From Planctomycetota bacterium (GTDB lineage: Bacteria; Planctomycetota; Phycisphaerae; Sedimentisphaerales; Anaerobacaceae): DNA of 8,916 nt. The notes beneath the pieces are model-generated. The model ran no database searches. It saw only the letters and a list, made by a program, of their open reading frames with translations, and was not told the origin of the DNA. Made by a program: the position numbers and the translations under genes. This document shows, piece by piece, positions 5,988 to 8,916 of this stretch (position 1 is its first letter; each line of letters opens with the position of its first letter). Location: positions 1 to 8,916 of the forward strand of contig JAFNGF010000350.1 of assembly GCA_017885385.1 (NCBI GenBank), read 5' to 3'.

Positions 5988-7427
5988 ATGACCGGTAGAA
6001 GAAACCTTAAGATGTGGCTGACGATCTGCTCGTTTTTGCTGGCACTGGTGAGCACCGCCGCTGGAACGACGCTCTACGTCCCGAGTGCTCCCTACCCCAC
6101 TATCCAAGCCGCAATCAACGCAGTGGTCTCCGGTGACCAAATCGAGGTGGCCCCGGGGACCTACAATGAGGCCATTAATTTCCTGGGCAAGGGCATCAGG
6201 CTCTATAGCAGTGGCGGGCCAGCCGGTACCACAATCGACGCCACCGGACTGAACTCATCGGTCGTGACCTGCAACAGCTTCGAGGGTGCTAATACTATCC
6301 TCCAGGGCTTTACCGTTACGGGCGGTAACGCCGTAGAAGGCTACGCAGGCGGCGGGATGTCGAATGAGGCCAGCAGCCCGACGGTTATCAACTGCACCTT
6401 CAGCGGCAACCAGGCAACGGTAGGCGGCGGGATGGCCAATTACATCTGGGAGGCGACTGACAGCTGCAACCCGACAGTCACAAACTGCACGTTCTCCGGT
6501 AACACGGCCGTCGCCGGCGGCGGGATGTGTAACATTGGCAGCAGCCCGACGGTGACCAACTGCACCTTCAGCGGCAACTCGGCACCCTATGGCGGCGGAA
6601 TGTGGAACTTCGACGCCAGCCCTACGGTGACCAACTGCACCTTCAGCAGTAATACGTCCGACACCCGCGGCAGCGGGATGCACAACGAATACTTGAGCAA
6701 TCCGACGGTGACCAACTGCACCTTCACCTCTAACACGGGCAGCGGCGGGATGCTCAACTACGATAACAGCAGCCCGACGGTTACCAACTGTACGTTCAGC
6801 AACAACACTGGCTTTTATTCCTCCGGGATGTACAACGACTACCGCAGCCATCCCACGGTGACCAACTGCATCCTCTGGGGCAACGGGTCGTCGTCTCAGG
6901 TTCAGATTGTCAACGGCTTTGAAAGCACGGCCGCCGTTACCTACAGCGACGTCCAGTACGCCTATGCAGGCACGGGCAACATCGACGAAGACCCGCTCTT
7001 TGTTGGCGGCGGCGATTACCGTTTACAGGAGGGCTCGCCCTGCATCAACGCCGGTGATGATTCGGTAGTAGTGGTCACAACCGACCTTGACGGCAATCCG
7101 CGAATACAAGGTCTATGCGTTGATATGGGTGCATTTGAGGCGACGCCTGCAACGCCGGAGACGATGCTCGCCGGACTGCGGGCTTACATTGTGGAGCAAG
7201 TGGGCTTGGGTATCGATGCGGAGATGGAGGTGAGCCTTTTGGCCAAGGTGGATGCGGCTATCTCAGCGCTGAACAGGGGCAACACCAACGATGTCAAGGT
7301 AGTCATGAATGATCTAAAGGCTCTGGTCAACCAAGTCGAGGCCCAGACAGACAAGAAGATCATGCCTGATGTAGCGGCAAAGATCATCGATCGCGCTAAC
7401 GCGATCATTACGGCTCTCGGCGGCTAA
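5988..7427 (+). CDS. Secreted right-handed beta-helix repeat protein with FIMAH-like C-terminus
   Basis: The 479-residue protein starts with a Sec signal peptide (basic NLKMW, then a hydrophobic run to VSTAAG, with cleavage likely near residue 25). A DUF1565-like opening follows (LYVPSAPYPTIQAAINA..VAPGTYNE). From residue 121 to about 300 there are seven units of 23-31 residues of the type GGGM.N...SPTVTNCTFSGN, the rungs of a parallel beta-helix. ILWGN (295-299), GNIDEDPLF (330-338) and GSPCINAGD (349-357) are the cap region seen in 'choice-of-anchor Q' proteins. Residues 393-479 form a helical domain resembling FIMAH (LLAKVDAAISALNRGN, NQVEAQTDKKI). No catalytic residues can be assigned, so polysaccharide binding or a structural surface role is as likely as lyase activity. 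It has its own promoter, a strong Shine-Dalgarno site and a terminator. A close paralogue follows at 8335. Confidence 0.88.
   Translation: MTGRRNLKMWLTICSFLLALVSTAAGTTLYVPSAPYPTIQAAINAVVSGDQIEVAPGTYNEAINFLGKGIRLYSSGGPAGTTIDATGLNSSVVTCNSFEGANTILQGFTVTGGNAVEGYAGGGMSNEASSPTVINCTFSGNQATVGGGMANYIWEATDSCNPTVTNCTFSGNTAVAGGGMCNIGSSPTVTNCTFSGNSAPYGGGMWNFDASPTVTNCTFSSNTSDTRGSGMHNEYLSNPTVTNCTFTSNTGSGGMLNYDNSSPTVTNCTFSNNTGFYSSGMYNDYRSHPTVTNCILWGNGSSSQVQIVNGFESTAAVTYSDVQYAYAGTGNIDEDPLFVGGGDYRLQEGSPCINAGDDSVVVVTTDLDGNPRIQGLCVDMGAFEATPATPETMLAGLRAYIVEQVGLGIDAEMEVSLLAKVDAAISALNRGNTNDVKVVMNDLKALVNQVEAQTDKKIMPDVAAKIIDRANAIITALGG
6348..6884 (+). repeat. Intragenic tandem repeats coding for beta-helix rungs
   Basis: Seven consecutive units share the DNA core ACGGTGACCAACTGCACCTT, or close variants, and a GGCGGCGGGATG-like start. 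Unit lengths vary in whole codons, so the frame is kept. The variable part of each unit lies between the GGGM and SPTVTN blocks. The close similarity at DNA level would support slippage or unequal crossing-over. The second gene has an extra 23-codon unit at the start of this tract. Confidence 0.85.
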
Positions 7428-7474
7428 GAATACGCAGAACATAGTGAGTGTATTATTAGAATGCAATCTGATAA

Positions 7475-7507
7475 GGGCTGTGAGCATATACTCGCAGCCC
7501 CTTTTTT
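7475..7507 (+). terminator. Intrinsic terminator of the first beta-helix gene
   Basis: GGGCTGTGAG (7475-7484) pairs with CTCGCAGCCC (7491-7500) over ten positions, one of them a G-U wobble, around the loop CATATA. A run of six T follows at 7502-7507. It lies 47 bases after the stop codon and is the clearest terminator in the window. Confidence 0.9.
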
Positions 7508-7632
7508 ATATCTGTCAGCAGGACCTTGCAGTTGAACCTGAGTGTGTCTTGCCCAAAAGCCAGAAAAAGCGCTTCATAGTGATGAACGAACCATGACGCG
7601 CAGCTCGAAGTGGCTGACGTTTCCGCCCTGCC

Positions 7633-7810
7633 CTAAACCAGTTCCCAGTCGCGAAGCCAGGCGTATTCTTTGGGCAGCGCCGCCCAGCGATCCTCCGTAA
7701 TCCGCGTGAGCCACTGCTTATCCGCAGGCATCATAGCAAGCTGCCGCGTGTATGAAGCCCGCGCCGCGTTCTCGACTTCATAAATCGTTGAAAGGCCGGG
7801 GATCACAGCC
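7633..7810 (-). pseudogene. 3' remnant of an unknown minus-strand gene, cut at the duplication junction
   Basis: On the minus strand about 57 codons are open from the junction to a TAG at 7633-7635. They end in ADKQWLTRITEDRWAALPKE and then YAWLRDWELV. The composition (many W, E, R, D; AARASYTRQLAMMPADK) looks like real protein, unlike the reading frames antisense to the beta-helix gene. The same frame continues past 7810 only by reading the duplicated plsY and intergenic DNA backwards, giving a chimeric stretch with no reason to be functional. I do not recognise the family. If the duplication was a simple tandem one, an intact copy of this gene should lie to the right of the window, near where the second unit ends. 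The 125 bases between the terminator and this fragment (7508-7632) hold nothing I can identify. Confidence 0.55.
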
Positions 7811-7918
7811 GCAATCGCGATACCGCTGATGGTCATAATTCGGCACCGCGAAAATATAAAAAGGCTGATCGCAGGCACCGAAGACAAAATCTGGAAGGAC
7901 AACCCCAAAGCGGATTGA
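7811..7918 (+). pseudogene. Duplicated 3' end of plsY (last 35 codons and stop)
   Basis: These 108 bases match 5464-5571 exactly and would encode the end of PlsY from AIAIPLMVI through RHRENIKRL to the stop. There is no start, no ribosome site and none of the first two catalytic motifs, so this is a dead fragment carried along in the duplication. Zero differences in a sequence under no visible constraint points to a recent event or to gene conversion. Confidence 0.9.
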
Positions 7919-8090
7919 TCCGGATATTTCATGATATTGCCGTGGTTTTTGTGTAAGCACGGCCTCGATGGGCCCACTGACAATTAGCCTGCCGGATGGA
8001 CAAATCGTTGCATTCTCCTGCAACGGACTATCTGTAAATTGCCGAAGTCCGTAAATATCTCAAATTTTCTGTAAAGATGTAGGTTTTTCG

Positions 8091-8119
8091 TTGACGAGCA
8101 TGTCACATCGCTGTAGACT
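8091..8119 (+). promoter_or_regulatory. Sigma70-type promoter of the second beta-helix gene
   Basis: TTGACG (8091-8096) and TAGACT (8114-8119) are separated by 17 bases, identical to the first copy, although flanking bases just upstream (C to G at 8090) and downstream of the -10 have changed. The leader would again be about 210 nt. The upstream direct repeats at 8031, 8048 and 8068 are retained. Apart from this promoter and its leader, 7919-8334 holds no gene that I can see. Confidence 0.58.
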
Positions 8120-8320
8120 TACTTGCTGTGCTTTTTATTCCGCTGGTTAAGGGAAAGATTCACATCCACCTTCGCACTGGTAGATGGAGGAGTGGGAGAA
8201 AACAGGGATTATCATCTTCCTCAGCCGGATTAACGGTTTTTCCCCGCAGAAGAGGTTTTCGGTTCAGGGACCGCGGCGGTGTTTGTGCCACGCGGTCGTG
8301 AGAATAGCAATAATCTTTTT

Positions 8321-8327
8321 AGGAGGG
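8321..8327 (+). promoter_or_regulatory. Strong ribosome binding site of the second beta-helix gene
   Basis: AGGAGGG lies seven bases before the ATG at 8335, exactly as in the first copy, and supports that start for a gene whose stop is outside the window. Confidence 0.85.
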
Positions 8328-8334
8328 TCAAAAC

Positions 8335-8916
8335 ATGACCGGTAAAAGAAACCTTAAGATGCGGCTGACGATCTGCTCGCTTTTGCTGGCACTGGTCAGT
8401 ACCGCCGCGGGTGCAACGCTCTACGTCAATACCACTGGCAGCGGCGGTGCCTACACGAGCATTCAGGCCGCAATCAACGCGGCGGTCTCCGGCGATCAAA
8501 TCGCGGTCGCCCCGGGAACCTACAATGAGGCCATCAATTTCCTGGGCAAGGGCATCAGGCTCTATAGCAGTGGCGGGCCAGCCGGTACCACCATCGACGC
8601 CACTGAACTGAACTCATCGGTCGTAAGCTGCATCAGCGGCGAGGGTGCTACTACCATCATGGAGGGCTTTACCATCACCGGTGGCAATGGTGTACGTGGT
8701 GGCGGAATGTACAATTATTTCAGCAGCCCGACGGTCACCAACTGCATCTTCAGCAGTAATATGTGCATCGGCGGCGGCGGCGGGATGTCGAATGAGGCCA
8801 GCAGCCCGACGGTTATCAACTGCACCTTCAGCGGCAACCAGGCAACGGTAGGCGGCGGGATGGCCAAATACATCTGGGAGGCGACTGACAGCTGCAGCCC
8901 GACAGTCACAAACTGC
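8335..8916 (+). CDS. Second secreted beta-helix repeat protein, 3' partial
   Basis: The frame is open for 194 codons to the right edge. It starts MTGKRNLKMRLTICSLLLAL, a signal peptide nearly the same as in the first copy, with cleavage likely near AAG at residues 24-26. The opening differs: LYVNTTGSGGAYTSIQAAIN is four residues longer than LYVPSAPYPTIQAAIN and is closer to the usual 'tGsGgaYtSIQ' form. After GFTITGGN it has an additional 23-residue unit (GGGMYNYFSSPTVTNCIF and then SSNMCI), followed by units nearly identical to the first units of the neighbour. The remaining rungs, cap and C-terminal domain are outside the window. It is likely a surface or secreted paralogue with the same role. 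No catalytic residues can be assigned. Confidence 0.87.
   Translation, partial: MTGKRNLKMRLTICSLLLALVSTAAGATLYVNTTGSGGAYTSIQAAINAAVSGDQIAVAPGTYNEAINFLGKGIRLYSSGGPAGTTIDATELNSSVVSCISGEGATTIMEGFTITGGNGVRGGGMYNYFSSPTVTNCIFSSNMCIGGGGGMSNEASSPTVINCTFSGNQATVGGGMAKYIWEATDSCSPTVTNC

Larger units (their letters stand above)
5464..7810. repeat. First unit of a 2347-base tandem duplication
   Basis: The unit runs from inside plsY, through the intergenic region and the beta-helix gene, to a point inside a minus-strand gene fragment. The second unit starts at 7811 and runs past the right edge. From 5464/7811 to the two start codons (5988/8335) the offset is exactly 2347 with no gap. By eye 5464-5614 is identical, and about 19 substitutions fall between 5615 and 5987. 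Within the coding regions the offset grows by 12 bases near the signal peptide and by 69 bases at the first repeat units. The unit ends are inferred from where identity starts and from the position of the junction. Confidence 0.85.
7811..8916. repeat. Second unit of the tandem duplication (runs off the right edge)
   Basis: It contains the plsY tail, the intergenic region, the promoter, the leader and the start of a second beta-helix gene. Identity with the first unit is complete to 7961, about 95% through the remaining upstream region (7962-8334), and patchy in the coding region. There, 8779-8916 matches 6351-6488 with only about two differences. Confidence 0.88.

Noticed and set aside
6255..6851. 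Minus-strand open frame of 198 codons antisense to the beta-helix repeats
   Set aside because: It mirrors the coding repeats (periodic AEGAVGHRR pattern) and has no ribosome site. It is a shadow of the repetitive plus-strand gene.
6348..6884. Regularly spaced repeats that could suggest a CRISPR array
   Set aside because: The repeats are translated in frame, vary in length by whole codons and encode beta-helix rungs. No constant repeat with unique spacers is seen.
5464..8334. An insertion sequence or transposon as the cause of the duplicated block
   Set aside because: There is no transposase, no terminal inverted repeats and no target-site duplication at 5464 or 7811. A simple tandem duplication explains the arrangement better.

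Overview
The window looks like part of a chromosome from an environmental Gram-negative bacterium, most likely a member of the Planctomycetota (Phycisphaerae-like). This is inferred from three things: lipopolysaccharide-core type genes with mostly poor Shine-Dalgarno sites, secreted beta-helix proteins built on the repeat theme 'SSPTVTNCTFSGN..GGGM', and a FIMAH-like C-terminal domain. No rRNA or tRNA is present to confirm the lineage.

Positions 1-5571 hold five tightly packed plus-strand genes that look like one operon for the cell envelope. They are a GT9 (heptosyltransferase-type) glycosyltransferase cut by the left edge, a B12-binding radical SAM enzyme, a WaaP/Kdo-kinase-like sugar kinase, a GT4 (WaaG-like) glycosyltransferase, and the acyltransferase PlsY. 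Two of the junctions overlap by about 22-23 bases. The two glycosyltransferases and the kinase fit assembly and phosphorylation of an LPS core. PlsY makes lysophosphatidic acid for membrane phospholipid. The radical SAM enzyme has no assigned substrate.

Positions 5572-7507 hold a separate transcription unit: an upstream region with short direct and inverted repeats, a good sigma70-type promoter, a leader of about 210 nt, a strong Shine-Dalgarno site, a secreted 479-residue beta-helix protein and an intrinsic terminator.

Positions 7508-8916 show that this unit has been duplicated in tandem. At 7810/7811 the 3' end of an unrelated minus-strand gene joins an exact copy of the last 108 bases of plsY. 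The same intergenic region, promoter and leader follow, and then a second beta-helix gene that runs off the right edge. The offset is exactly 2347 bases from the plsY tail to the second start codon. The first 151 bases of the copy are identical, the rest of the upstream region differs at about 19 positions, and the coding regions differ more and by one repeat unit. This suggests a recent tandem duplication followed by recombination with further family members, in a system for diversifying surface proteins.

A second theme is a dispersed repeat of the type CTTGTCCTGAGCGCAGCCGA. It is inserted in frame in plsY, and a related sequence forms the C-terminal tail of the GT9 gene.
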